The notes under the pieces: generated by a model
What the model was told of the DNA's origin: nothing
Database searches by the model: none
What the model saw: only the letters and a program-made list of their open reading frames with translations
Shown here: positions 17,758 to 25,363 of the stretch, piece by piece
How positions within the stretch are numbered: the first letter of the stretch is position 1
How the letters are laid out: each line of letters begins with the position of its first letter
Assembly (NCBI GenBank): GCA_944326695.1
Contig: CALVEZ010000001.1
Location: 62,001 to 126,000, forward strand
Source: Candidatus Bilophila faecipullorum
GTDB lineage: Bacteria; Desulfobacterota; Desulfovibrionia; Desulfovibrionales; Desulfovibrionaceae
Direction of reading: 5' to 3'
Length of the DNA: 64,000 nucleotides
Translations under genes and position numbers: made by a program

Positions 17758-17896
17758 AGCAGATGAACTTTAACATTTTACAAATGTTAAAGGTGTCATG
17801 CTGGAGAAAACGCGTTTTTCTCCAGAATCTACACTGCCACGTGGCGGCTGCCGCTTTCGCGTCAGCAGAGCAATTTTAAAGTGAAACTGCTCTAGA
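17754..17896 (+). repeat. Structured dispersed element, family 1, copy 3
   Basis: This copy has the best-preserved ends: CTAGAGCAG and its exact inverse CTGCTCTAG. Helix I (17768-17778 with 17782-17792) is 11 bp and perfect, and helix II (17801-17810 with 17816-17825) is 10 bp and perfect. Both differ in sequence from copy 1 yet remain paired, which is compensatory change. Further hairpins are at 17834-17845 and 17848-17866. The first TAG terminates the OppF-type gene. Confidence 0.88.
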
Positions 17897-18339
17897 CGCG
17901 CCTTTTTCCGTGCCCTTCATAGCTTCCTGACAGTCACCTCCATGACGCATACCTCCCATGCCATCATCCGGCGCACAGCCGCCTTTTCCGGCTCTCCGCA
18001 GGGTAAAAGAAAAGCATCCCGACAGAGGGACGCCTTGGCCGTCCCTTTCCACTTGACCCATCGGAAAAATTGGCTTTCCGCAGGCGGCCCTTGAACAAAG
18101 GCCGAAGCTCGAACGGTTTTGTTCTTGCCCGTCCCGGGAGCACCTGCGCGCAAAAAGCCCCCGTTTCCTGTGAAAACGGGGGCTCGCAACGTCGGCCCTG
18201 CCTTCAGTTTATGCTCTTCAACTCACTGCGGGAGTCCCTTTCCCGCTGGCTCTCCCTTGCGTAAAGGGAAAAACGCCAAGAAAAGCCCCGACATGGCCTC
18301 CCGCATGAGGCTCTCCCTTCCGCAAAGGGAAAAATCTCA
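17758..18339. other. Intergenic region between OppF-type gene and pilin-like operon
   Basis: The gap holds repeat copy 3, a minus-strand terminator (18152-18184) and two near-identical 28-base direct repeats beginning GGCTCTCCCTT at 18249 and 18310, each with a small CCCTT/AAGGG hairpin. No gene is supported. Confidence 0.55.
18152..18184 (-). terminator. Terminator of the pilin-like operon
   Basis: On the minus strand AGCCCCCGTTT and AAACGGGGGCT pair around a short loop and are followed by TTTTT. It would stop transcripts coming from the 18340-22332 operon about 155 bases after the last stop. Confidence 0.85.
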
Positions 18340-20424
18340 TCAATTGACGATGCCCGGAGTCAGGCCGCCCGGGAAAAGGCTTCCGCCGCTCCCCGTTCCG
18401 GTGAAGAAAAAATTACCCAGCACAATGTCCGCATACTCCGTGTTCTGGGAGCCGAAGGGATAGACTTCGGAGAAAATCCCCACCCGCCGATAGGCTTCAC
18501 CCGTGGCAAAGGCGGTGGAAAGGGAGCCGTCCGTCCCTTGTGAAACACCCTTCGATGTATAAACCCAGCCTGATGTGGGTTTCTGGCCAGCGGTTGGCCA
18601 CTGTGGGACAGAGGCGTTTTTGATCAAATCCTTATCTTTCTCCTCCACCCAGACGGTCAGATGATTCTCCCCGTCCTCCTCCTTCACCCGCACAGTCAGG
18701 GAGAGGTAGTCGGGAATGTCCAGATGGGGCGCATAGCGCAGCACCGCGATGGCAAGCGGCTTCAACGTCTCCAAGCCGCCAGCCGCGTCGCCGTTTCGGG
18801 TATCGTCATAGGCCCATACGACAAGAAGGGGAAACAGGCGGGTAACGGTTTTGTTCGACTCCGCCTCCACCATGCCCAGTGTCCCCCGCCACCCTTCACG
18901 GCCGTAGAGGGCTTCGCGATCCTCGGGAGAGATGACGAAGCTTCCATGCCCGTCATAACGGAAACCGGGCAGCAAGGCGGGGTTCACGGAAGCCGCCTTC
19001 ACAACGTCCTCGTTCTGATGCTGCTGGAAAACGATTTCGCCCTGCATCACGCCCACGCCGATGCCTTTGGCTCCGTATCCCTGCCGCACCGTGCCCTCGC
19101 CGCCCAGTCCGCCCGAGGCGTTGACGAAGGCAAGACGGCACAGGATACCGCTGAAATAATTTTCATCCTCATCATCCGGCTTGAAGGAATATTGCATCAT
19201 GCTTTCGAGAGGGACGCTTTTCCCCTTCTCGTAGGCCAGCCACGGCGAAGCCAGCGCAACCCACCAATATTCCTGATTGCCCCCGCTGTCGCCTCGCTTC
19301 AGGAAATGATTGATTTCTATCTTGTCCTTGTTCGCTCCGTGGATATTGCCTTCTCCTTTGTCATTAAAATTCCACGTAAGCTTGTCACCCTCCCTTTGGA
19401 GGTTGCCCATGATGTTGTCGCCCGTCACCAGCCCCTCATCCTTCGAGCCGCCGAAAATGTCGAGCAGGTCCTCGGCCTTATTCCCGCCCACGGCAACGCC
19501 TTCCTCGCCGCTGCCGCCGTTCTCGGCATAGCGCAGGGAGTTGCGCCCGTTGGTATGCCAGACAAGGGCCGAACGCGCCCCGTACGCCGTGACGGACTCG
19601 CAGACCACGCGGAAATATTGGCCGAGCACTATGTCATGTTCTTTCAGGGCGGCGGTGATGGTTTCCGGCCCGACAGTCTGGGGAAAGGGCGTCACATTGG
19701 AAAAGACGTAAGAATTCCCTTGCTTTTCCAGCGTGTCGTAGAGAAAACGGATATCGGAGACGCTCGTCGTAACGGCTTTCCTCTCATCGTCCTCCTCTGC
19801 TTTTTTCTGCTCCACAAGCCCGATGAGGCCGCCGGATTTCGGAAAGTAGCGGAAATCATCGTCGCCCTCTTTCGCCCTGACGCGAAGCGTCCGGCTGGAG
19901 GCACTATAGACAGGCGTGCCCTCCACTCTTCCGATGAAGTAGACGTCCGCTGTCGCCGTGCCCAGATCAATTTTCCCGGCCTGCCCCTCATAGCGAACGG
20001 CCCCGACGGAGGACATCGCTAGCCACGCCCGCTTTCCCGCGGGCACGCCGCCGTACCAGCCAAGGGATGTCGTATCCCACGTGCCGTCGTGCCAGCGGAA
20101 CCACGAGGGATAGAGCGCCGCCCGGACGAAGCCCGTACCGTCCACGGCCAAGCCCTTGCCGCCGTTTTCCCCCTGCGAGTCGGTAAGCGAAACCGCAGCC
20201 TGCATGAGGGCCCCACCGCTTTGTGAGGCCGTCTGCGCCCGGACGATTTCCTTTCCCGACTCCGCAAGATAGGCGGCCTGCACGGTTTCCCTGCCGTCCA
20301 CGACGGTCATTCCGGAACTGGTCATCAGGGACAGCGCCGCCGCGCCGACTATCGCCAGAATAAGGATTCCGGCAATGACCGTCAGCAAAACGCTTCCTCG
20401 CTGCGATGCGTGCATGTCCTTCAT
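18340..20424 (-). CDS. Large PilX-like pilus assembly/adhesin-type protein
   Basis: The 694-residue protein opens with MHASQRGSVLLTVIAGIL, a PilX_N-type hydrophobic N-terminus (about 8-30) followed by SMTSSGMTVV-like sequence and AAYLAESGKEIVRAQ. The remainder is a long soluble region rich in Gly, Asp and beta-strand residues that I do not recognise. The large size is unusual for a minor pilin and suggests a tip or adhesin subunit. ATG 20424 overlaps the stop of the preceding gene (ATGA); ATG 20415 with AAGGA close by is an alternative. It is the last gene of the pilin-like operon. MshP/MshQ-type proteins are a possible comparison. Confidence 0.7.
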   Translation of the reverse strand: MKDMHASQRGSVLLTVIAGILILAIVGAAALSLMTSSGMTVVDGRETVQAAYLAESGKEIVRAQTASQSGGALMQAAVSLTDSQGENGGKGLAVDGTGFVRAALYPSWFRWHDGTWDTTSLGWYGGVPAGKRAWLAMSSVGAVRYEGQAGKIDLGTATADVYFIGRVEGTPVYSASSRTLRVRAKEGDDDFRYFPKSGGLIGLVEQKKAEEDDERKAVTTSVSDIRFLYDTLEKQGNSYVFSNVTPFPQTVGPETITAALKEHDIVLGQYFRVVCESVTAYGARSALVWHTNGRNSLRYAENGGSGEEGVAVGGNKAEDLLDIFGGSKDEGLVTGDNIMGNLQREGDKLTWNFNDKGEGNIHGANKDKIEINHFLKRGDSGGNQEYWWVALASPWLAYEKGKSVPLESMMQYSFKPDDEDENYFSGILCRLAFVNASGGLGGEGTVRQGYGAKGIGVGVMQGEIVFQQHQNEDVVKAASVNPALLPGFRYDGHGSFVISPEDREALYGREGWRGTLGMVEAESNKTVTRLFPLLVVWAYDDTRNGDAAGGLETLKPLAIAVLRYAPHLDIPDYLSLTVRVKEEDGENHLTVWVEEKDKDLIKNASVPQWPTAGQKPTSGWVYTSKGVSQGTDGSLSTAFATGEAYRRVGIFSEVYPFGSQNTEYADIVLGNFFFTGTGSGGSLFPGGLTPGIVN

Positions 20425-20957
20425 CCTTTGGCCGGAGGCGTGTTGCGGGGGCTGATCGCCAGACTGTAGGGTTTGGGGCCTGCCGGGGCGTCGAGCGTAA
20501 AGGTCACGGTGATCAAATCGGGCAGAATCGACCCCTCGGGGTAACGGGCTGTGAACAGGGGCTGTTTTCCCGTCGTCACTCCGCCAAGCAACGGCCCGGA
20601 ACGCTCCCCTTCCTTCAACATGAGATTTTTCCCTTCCATATACAGCCGTACGGCGGTTCCGTCCGGCCTGCGGAAGGAAAGGTCCGCTCCCTCCGCCGCG
20701 CCTTCGGCCCCGCCCAGACGCACGGCATCGAAAACGTCCGCCACTTCCTTGCGAAGACGGATGAGGGCAAGCTCCGCCTGCATGTACGTGGCGGCGGAGG
20801 CCCGCATCTGCGCGTACCCCGTCAAGGCCGAGCTGAAGCCCGAAAAGACGAGCCCTCCGAGCACGCCGAGAATGATCAGCGTGCATACCACCTCAAGCAG
20901 GGTAAAGCCCCGGCGGGCGCGGTTGTCAGAAAACACGGGACAACTCCACGGCGCCAC
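20421..20957 (-). CDS. Pseudopilin/prepilin-type protein
   Basis: The 178-residue protein has a type III prepilin leader: RRGFTLLEVV follows a 17-residue basic leader, with the hydrophobic helix to about residue 45. Prepilin peptidase would cut after the Gly. The C-terminal region is short and contains ITVTFTLDAPAGPKPYSLAI, typical for PulJ/GspJ or MshO-type minor pilins, but the exact class is not certain. It overlaps both neighbouring genes by a few to 32 bases, so the operon is tightly coupled. Confidence 0.8.
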   Translation of the reverse strand: MAPWSCPVFSDNRARRGFTLLEVVCTLIILGVLGGLVFSGFSSALTGYAQMRASAATYMQAELALIRLRKEVADVFDAVRLGGAEGAAEGADLSFRRPDGTAVRLYMEGKNLMLKEGERSGPLLGGVTTGKQPLFTARYPEGSILPDLITVTFTLDAPAGPKPYSLAISPRNTPPAKG

Positions 20958-21276
20958 GCTTCACCGTCACCAGTACGTTGGCCGTCCCGCAGCCGGGGGC
21001 GGTCCACGCCTGTGCGGTCATTTCCCGCCCCTTGGCAAAAGCCTGCGCCTCCGCCAGCCGTTGGGACGGCGTCTTGTCGAGCATGGCCTCGGTGTTGAAA
21101 AAGGCGATGCATTCCTCCATGCCGCTCACGGCCTCGCTCAGGGCTTCAACCTGCGCCACGCTTTCCGCGCTTCCGCGCAGAGACGTGGACAGGAGCTGCG
21201 CCGCCATGAAGCCGAGTACGGCCATGAGCACGATGGTGAGGATGCTTTCTATCAAGGTAAAGCCGCGCTTGTTCAT
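20926..21276 (-). CDS. Small prepilin-type protein
   Basis: The 116-residue protein starts MNKRGFTLIESILTIVLMAV, a canonical N-methylation/cleavage motif with Glu at position +5 of the mature protein. ATG 21276 overlaps the stop codon of the upstream pilin gene. The soluble part is only about 85 residues. It could be a GspI/MshD-type minor pilin. Its 3' end overlaps the next gene by 32 bases in another frame. Confidence 0.8.
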   Translation of the reverse strand: MNKRGFTLIESILTIVLMAVLGFMAAQLLSTSLRGSAESVAQVEALSEAVSGMEECIAFFNTEAMLDKTPSQRLAEAQAFAKGREMTAQAWTAPGCGTANVLVTVKRGAVELSRVF

Positions 21277-21737
21277 TGCACAAACCCCGTCGCGGCGATG
21301 ATCCGCAGGCTCAGGCCGTCCCCGAAACGCATGTCCGTGTCTGTGCCGCCGCTGCAATAGAGAAGGCCCGTCCCGGCGCGATTTTCAAGCTCCCCCTCTT
21401 CGCAGGCGCTCCCGACCGCATCGAAACACACCTTGAACGGCGTCACCGTCACGTCCTTCGCCATGGAATACGGGACAAGCAGGCCCGCCGGGAGGGTATT
21501 TCCCGATACCGTACCGGCCAGCGGGAAAGAGACCTCCTTGCCGGAAGTCTCCACGCACTGCCCGCCGCCCATCGCCATACCCTGCGCGCGGGCGTAGATC
21601 AGATGGGAAAGCAGCCTGTCCCGTTCGGCATAGGCGGCCATGCCGTCGTTGCGGAAGACGGAAACCGCCGCAAAAGCCAGCACGCCCGCAATGACGAGCA
21701 CGGAGACTATCTCAATCAGGGTGAATCCTTTCCGCAT
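21273..21737 (-). CDS. GspH/FimT-type prepilin-like protein
   Basis: The 154-residue protein starts MRKGFTLIEIVSVLVIAG and has a GspH-like continuation (ERDRLLSHLIYARAQGMAMG). A pair of cysteines near residue 75 and others at about 115-135 may form disulfides. ATG 21737 is chosen because the prepilin leader starts there; the longer frame upstream overlaps the preceding gene. It is the first pilin-type gene of the operon. Confidence 0.82.
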   Translation of the reverse strand: MRKGFTLIEIVSVLVIAGVLAFAAVSVFRNDGMAAYAERDRLLSHLIYARAQGMAMGGGQCVETSGKEVSFPLAGTVSGNTLPAGLLVPYSMAKDVTVTPFKVCFDAVGSACEEGELENRAGTGLLYCSGGTDTDMRFGDGLSLRIIAATGFVQ

Positions 21738-21747
21738 TCCAAAGCCC

Positions 21748-22332
21748 TCATTCCTGCGGGCCGAGTTTTTCAAGCGCCTGCCGGTTGGTTTCCAGCAAGT
21801 GCCGGAAACGTATCTGGGCATAGCCGTCTCCCTTGATCCGGGCACGGTAAAACTGCTTTTCGAGGGCTTCCCGCTCCCGCAGGAGGCGTTCCCGTTCGCC
21901 CGCGGCCCGCGTTGCCTCCCCTTGCCCCGACGCCGCAGGCGGCGCATCGGCCTCGGACGGCGCGGAGGGCGCTGGCGTGTCGAGCATCCCTTCCGAGGAC
22001 GGCGGAAGGGCCGAAGGCGCGGCGGGCGATGAGGCGGGAGGCGTGGCCGGGGGCTGGGGGGAAAGGCGCAATTCGCGCATGTTGCCGGGAGCCGACGCCG
22101 GGGGCTTTTCCCCGATGTGCGTCACTCCGGACGAGTCTTTCCAGATATAGACGTCCTGCGGGGCGGCATTGGCGGGAGCGCCCGTTTCCGCGAGCGTGCG
22201 GCGCAGGCCGTCGGCCACGCGCGACAGGGGCGCATCCCCCCGCAGCGCGCCTTCGACCACAACCATCTCCAACGCCACGGCCCCGGCGAGAAGGACAAGC
22301 CAGACGAAAGGAAAACGTCTGCGTTTCTTCAT
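21748..22332 (-). CDS. Membrane-anchored DUF4124-like protein
   Basis: The 194-residue protein has one N-terminal membrane helix (about 8-28), then VYIWKDSSGVTHIGEKPP, a short DUF4124-type segment, then a Pro/Ala/Ser-rich linker and a charged C-terminal helix (GERERLLREREALEKQFYRARIK). It resembles periplasmic accessory proteins encoded with pilus genes. The function is unknown. ATG 22332 is supported by GGAG upstream and the start of the membrane helix. It leads the minus-strand pilin-like operon and is divergent from the transglycosylase gene, which also carries a DUF4124-like segment. Confidence 0.68.
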   Translation of the reverse strand: MKKRRRFPFVWLVLLAGAVALEMVVVEGALRGDAPLSRVADGLRRTLAETGAPANAAPQDVYIWKDSSGVTHIGEKPPASAPGNMRELRLSPQPPATPPASSPAAPSALPPSSEGMLDTPAPSAPSEADAPPAASGQGEATRAAGERERLLREREALEKQFYRARIKGDGYAQIRFRHLLETNRQALEKLGPQE

Positions 22333-22421
22333 GATCCCGTTCTCCGGCGACAAGGCGCGATACAGGGGAAGGCGAGCGGCGGACCCTTGTTTTTCCGCCC
22401 CGCTGCCGTTACGCTACGGAC

Positions 22422-23138
22422 ATGACGCTACCACAGACTTTCAGGAAAGACGAGAGCTTTGGATTCTCCGGCGGGCGGCTTCTCGCCTGCCTCCTCCTCG
22501 CGCTGGCCTGCTGGCCCATACCGGGCCATGCCGAAAGCCCACGGCTGCGCGTGGTAACGCGTCCGCCCCTCAAAAAGAGCGTCCCTTCCCCCGTCCGGCC
22601 CAGTACCCCGGCCCCCGCCGCACCGCAGGCCGTAGCCATTTACCGCCATGTCGACGAGGACGGCACCATCCGCCTCACCAACAGGCCCGACGGCGACGCC
22701 CGCTACCGCTTTTTCGGGCGTTTCAGCGCGGGGCGGCTCATGCGGGCCGCAGGGCCCCAAGGCGTGTCGCGGCTCGCGGAACGCTACGCGGCTCTGCACG
22801 GGGTTGATGCCCGGCTGATCATGGCCATCATTGCCACGGAATCGGGAGGAGACGAAAAGGCCGTGTCACAGGCCGGGGCCAGCGGCCTCATGCAGCTCAT
22901 GCCCCAGACGCAGCGGCATCTCGGCGTGCGCGACGCCTTTGATCCCGAGGCCAACGTGGAAGGCGGCGTGCGTTATTTCCGCTCCCTTCTGGACCGTTAC
23001 GGAGGCGATACGGCACTGGCGCTCGCGGCCTACAACGCGGGCCCCGCCAATGTGGACAAGTACGGCGGCATCCCTCCCTTCGCGGAGACGCGCGCCTACG
23101 TGCGCAGGGTGCTGGAACGCTGGACTACCCCGCGATGA
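22422..23138 (+). CDS. Periplasmic lytic transglycosylase (SLT domain) with DUF4124-like segment
   Basis: The 238-residue precursor has a hydrophobic signal segment (about 19-37), a DUF4124-like motif YRHVDEDGTIRLTNRP (about 75-90), and a C-terminal SLT domain with catalytic Glu in IIATESGG and the following GLMQLMP and AYNAGP motifs. It cleaves peptidoglycan between MurNAc and GlcNAc. Placement between pilin-type genes and prepilin peptidase suggests it opens the wall for pilus or secretion assembly. Its 3' end overlaps the convergent prepilin peptidase gene by 14 bases. No strong ribosome site is visible at the chosen start. Confidence 0.88.
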   Translation: MTLPQTFRKDESFGFSGGRLLACLLLALACWPIPGHAESPRLRVVTRPPLKKSVPSPVRPSTPAPAAPQAVAIYRHVDEDGTIRLTNRPDGDARYRFFGRFSAGRLMRAAGPQGVSRLAERYAALHGVDARLIMAIIATESGGDEKAVSQAGASGLMQLMPQTQRHLGVRDAFDPEANVEGGVRYFRSLLDRYGGDTALALAAYNAGPANVDKYGGIPPFAETRAYVRRVLERWTTPR

Positions 23139-23937
23139 AGCCCACCCACCAGTCGAGAATCTGCGGCCCGGCCACAATCTGCACGAAAGCGCCGAGGCTG
23201 AGGAAAGGGCCGAAAGGAATGGGCATTTCCCGCAAGGGGGCCTCACGGGGAGAGAACAGGGCGATGAACAGGAAGGCGACAAGGGCGGAAACGCCCCCGA
23301 CGAGCGTCACCAGCGGCAGGCCGATGGGTCCGCACAGCGCGCCGAGCAGGAGCATCAGCTTGACGTCGCCCAGCCCCATGCCGTCCACACCGCGCAGACG
23401 CCGGAAGGCCACGAGGACGGCGAAAAACGTTCCGCCCCCGAGCGCCGCGCCAAGGAGGACGTCGCTCCAGTCCATGCCAAGCCCCCAGATGGCGGCGGGA
23501 ACGGCCAGCGCCGCGCCGCCGAGCGTGATCCGGTCGGGCAGAATGAAGCAGTCGATGTCGATCCCGGAGGCCACGATGAGCAGCCCCGTAAAGGCAAGGT
23601 AGACGCCGAAAGCGGGCGTAGGGCCGTAGCGCCATGCCAGCAGCCCGGCGGCAAGGCCGGAAAGCAGCTCCACCAGCGGATAGCGGATATGGATGGGCTG
23701 ACCGCAGCGGGCGCACTGGCCGCGCAGCCAAAGGTAGCTGAGCACGGGCACGAGTTCCCAGAAACGCAGCCGACCACGGCAGTGCGGGCAATGGGACGGC
23801 GGGAAAAGGATGGATTCGCCCGTGACGTAGCGATGGATGCAGACATTGTAGAAACTGCCGAGCAAGAGCCCCAGCACGGTGGCGGCGGGGATGAAGAATT
23901 GCGGCAGAAGGAGTTCCGGGGGAATGATCTGATGCAC
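23125..23937 (-). CDS. pilD: Prepilin peptidase / N-methyltransferase (PilD/GspO)
   Basis: The 270-residue membrane protein carries the two CxxC pairs of the N-terminal domain (CPHCRGRL and CARCGQPI), and the two catalytic aspartate motifs of A24 peptidases (SGIDIDCFILPD and GLGDVKLM). It cleaves and methylates type IV prepilins and pseudopilins. GTG 23937 is the likely start since GGAAGGA lies six bases upstream; a longer frame upstream is unlikely. It is the processing enzyme for the pilin-type genes of this window. The lysine-poor multi-helix layout is normal for the family. Confidence 0.92.
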   Translation of the reverse strand: MHQIIPPELLLPQFFIPAATVLGLLLGSFYNVCIHRYVTGESILFPPSHCPHCRGRLRFWELVPVLSYLWLRGQCARCGQPIHIRYPLVELLSGLAAGLLAWRYGPTPAFGVYLAFTGLLIVASGIDIDCFILPDRITLGGAALAVPAAIWGLGMDWSDVLLGAALGGGTFFAVLVAFRRLRGVDGMGLGDVKLMLLLGALCGPIGLPLVTLVGGVSALVAFLFIALFSPREAPLREMPIPFGPFLSLGAFVQIVAGPQILDWWVGFIAG

Positions 23938-24157
23938 GCGGGTCCTTCCTTTGGGCGTATCCGGGGACGTCCGGGGAACGCGCACGCGGCGCCGGGACGC
24001 TGCGGACGGCCTCGCGCCGCCTTTCACAAGTGGCGGAAGTCGCCTCCGTATGGATGACAGAATCCCCTGAGTCGCGTATTTCATAGGCAGCTTGTGCCTG
24101 CCAAGATGTACCAAGAACAGGAAGTTCCGGCAACAAAAACCCGCCCAAAGGCCGTAT

Positions 24158-25222
24158 ATGTCCACGATAGATAATCTTTTCCACCTATTGCATACAAATC
24201 TCGGCTCAGACCTCCACCTTTCCGCAGGCAGTCCGCCCGTCCTGCGTATCTACGGCGATCTGGTCCGCGTGGACGCCCCCGCCGTAAGCAGCGAAGAACT
24301 CATGGCCGTACTGCGTGAAATGGTTCCCATGGAGCGGGTGCAGGCTTTCGAACAAAGCGGCGATCTGGATTTCGCCTATGAAATCCCCGGCCTCGCGCGC
24401 TACCGCGCCAACTTTTTCCGGCAAAACCGGGGCGTGGCCGCCGTGTTCCGCGAAATCCCGCAGCGCATCAACAGCGTGGAGGAACTGGGGCTTCCGCCCA
24501 TGTTGCGGGAGCTGGCCCTCCTCCCCAAAGGGCTCGTCCTCGTCACCGGGCCCACCGGAAGCGGCAAGTCCACCACCCTCGCCGCGCTCGTGGATTACGC
24601 CAACACGCACCGCCATGATCACATCATCACCATCGAAGACCCCATCGAATTTGTGCACCGGCCCAAAAGCTGCCTCGTCAACCAGCGCGAGATCGGGCGC
24701 GATTCGCGCACCTTCGGCACGGCCCTGCGCGCCGCCCTGCGTGAGGACCCGGACATCATCCTCGTGGGCGAAATGCGCGATCTGGAAACCATTTCCCTCG
24801 CGCTCGAAGCCGCCGAGACGGGCCATCTCGTCTTCGCCACCCTGCACACCATCTCGGCCTCAAAGACGCTTGACCGCATCATCGAGGTCTTCCCCGCTCA
24901 GGAACAGGCGCAGGTGCGGACGAGCCTTTCCGAATCCATACAGGCCATCGTCGCCCAGACCCTCTTCAAGCGCGCCGACGGCAAGGGCCGGGTGCCCGCG
25001 CTGGAAATCCTTTTCGGCATCCCCTCCGTCCGCAACATGATCCGCGAAAACAAGACCTTCCAGCTTCCAAGCGTGCTCCAGACCAACCGCAACGCGGGGA
25101 TGCAGACGATGGACGACGATATCGAGCGGCTGCTCGCGCAGCGGGCCATCACTCCGGAAGCCGCCCTCGTGCACGCGCAGGACAAAAGCCGTATCCGCGA
25201 AAGCATCGCGCACAGGCGCTAG
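24158..25222 (+). CDS. pilT: Type IV pilus retraction ATPase PilT
   Basis: The 354-residue protein has the PilT N-terminal domain, Walker A GPTGSGKST (131-139), the Asp box, Walker B DIILVGEMRDLET and the His box region HLVFATLHT. It powers pilus retraction and twitching motility at the cytoplasmic side. ATG 24158 has AAAGG at seven bases. It is divergent from the prepilin peptidase gene. No extension ATPase (PilB) or platform protein (PilC) is present in the window, so these must be encoded elsewhere. Confidence 0.93.
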   Translation: MSTIDNLFHLLHTNLGSDLHLSAGSPPVLRIYGDLVRVDAPAVSSEELMAVLREMVPMERVQAFEQSGDLDFAYEIPGLARYRANFFRQNRGVAAVFREIPQRINSVEELGLPPMLRELALLPKGLVLVTGPTGSGKSTTLAALVDYANTHRHDHIITIEDPIEFVHRPKSCLVNQREIGRDSRTFGTALRAALREDPDIILVGEMRDLETISLALEAAETGHLVFATLHTISASKTLDRIIEVFPAQEQAQVRTSLSESIQAIVAQTLFKRADGKGRVPALEILFGIPSVRNMIRENKTFQLPSVLQTNRNAGMQTMDDDIERLLAQRAITPEAALVHAQDKSRIRESIAHRR

Positions 25223-25363
25223 GCCGGGCCCCTTTCTCCGCCAACGCAGGCCGCGACGCCCGCCCCCTTGGGACGGGGCGCGGCCCCCGGGGACGGCGTT
25301 TCCGGCCCAAGAGCCGAAGCCCCTCTTTTCCCGCCTCCGCCCTTCTCACAGCAAGGACCGTCC

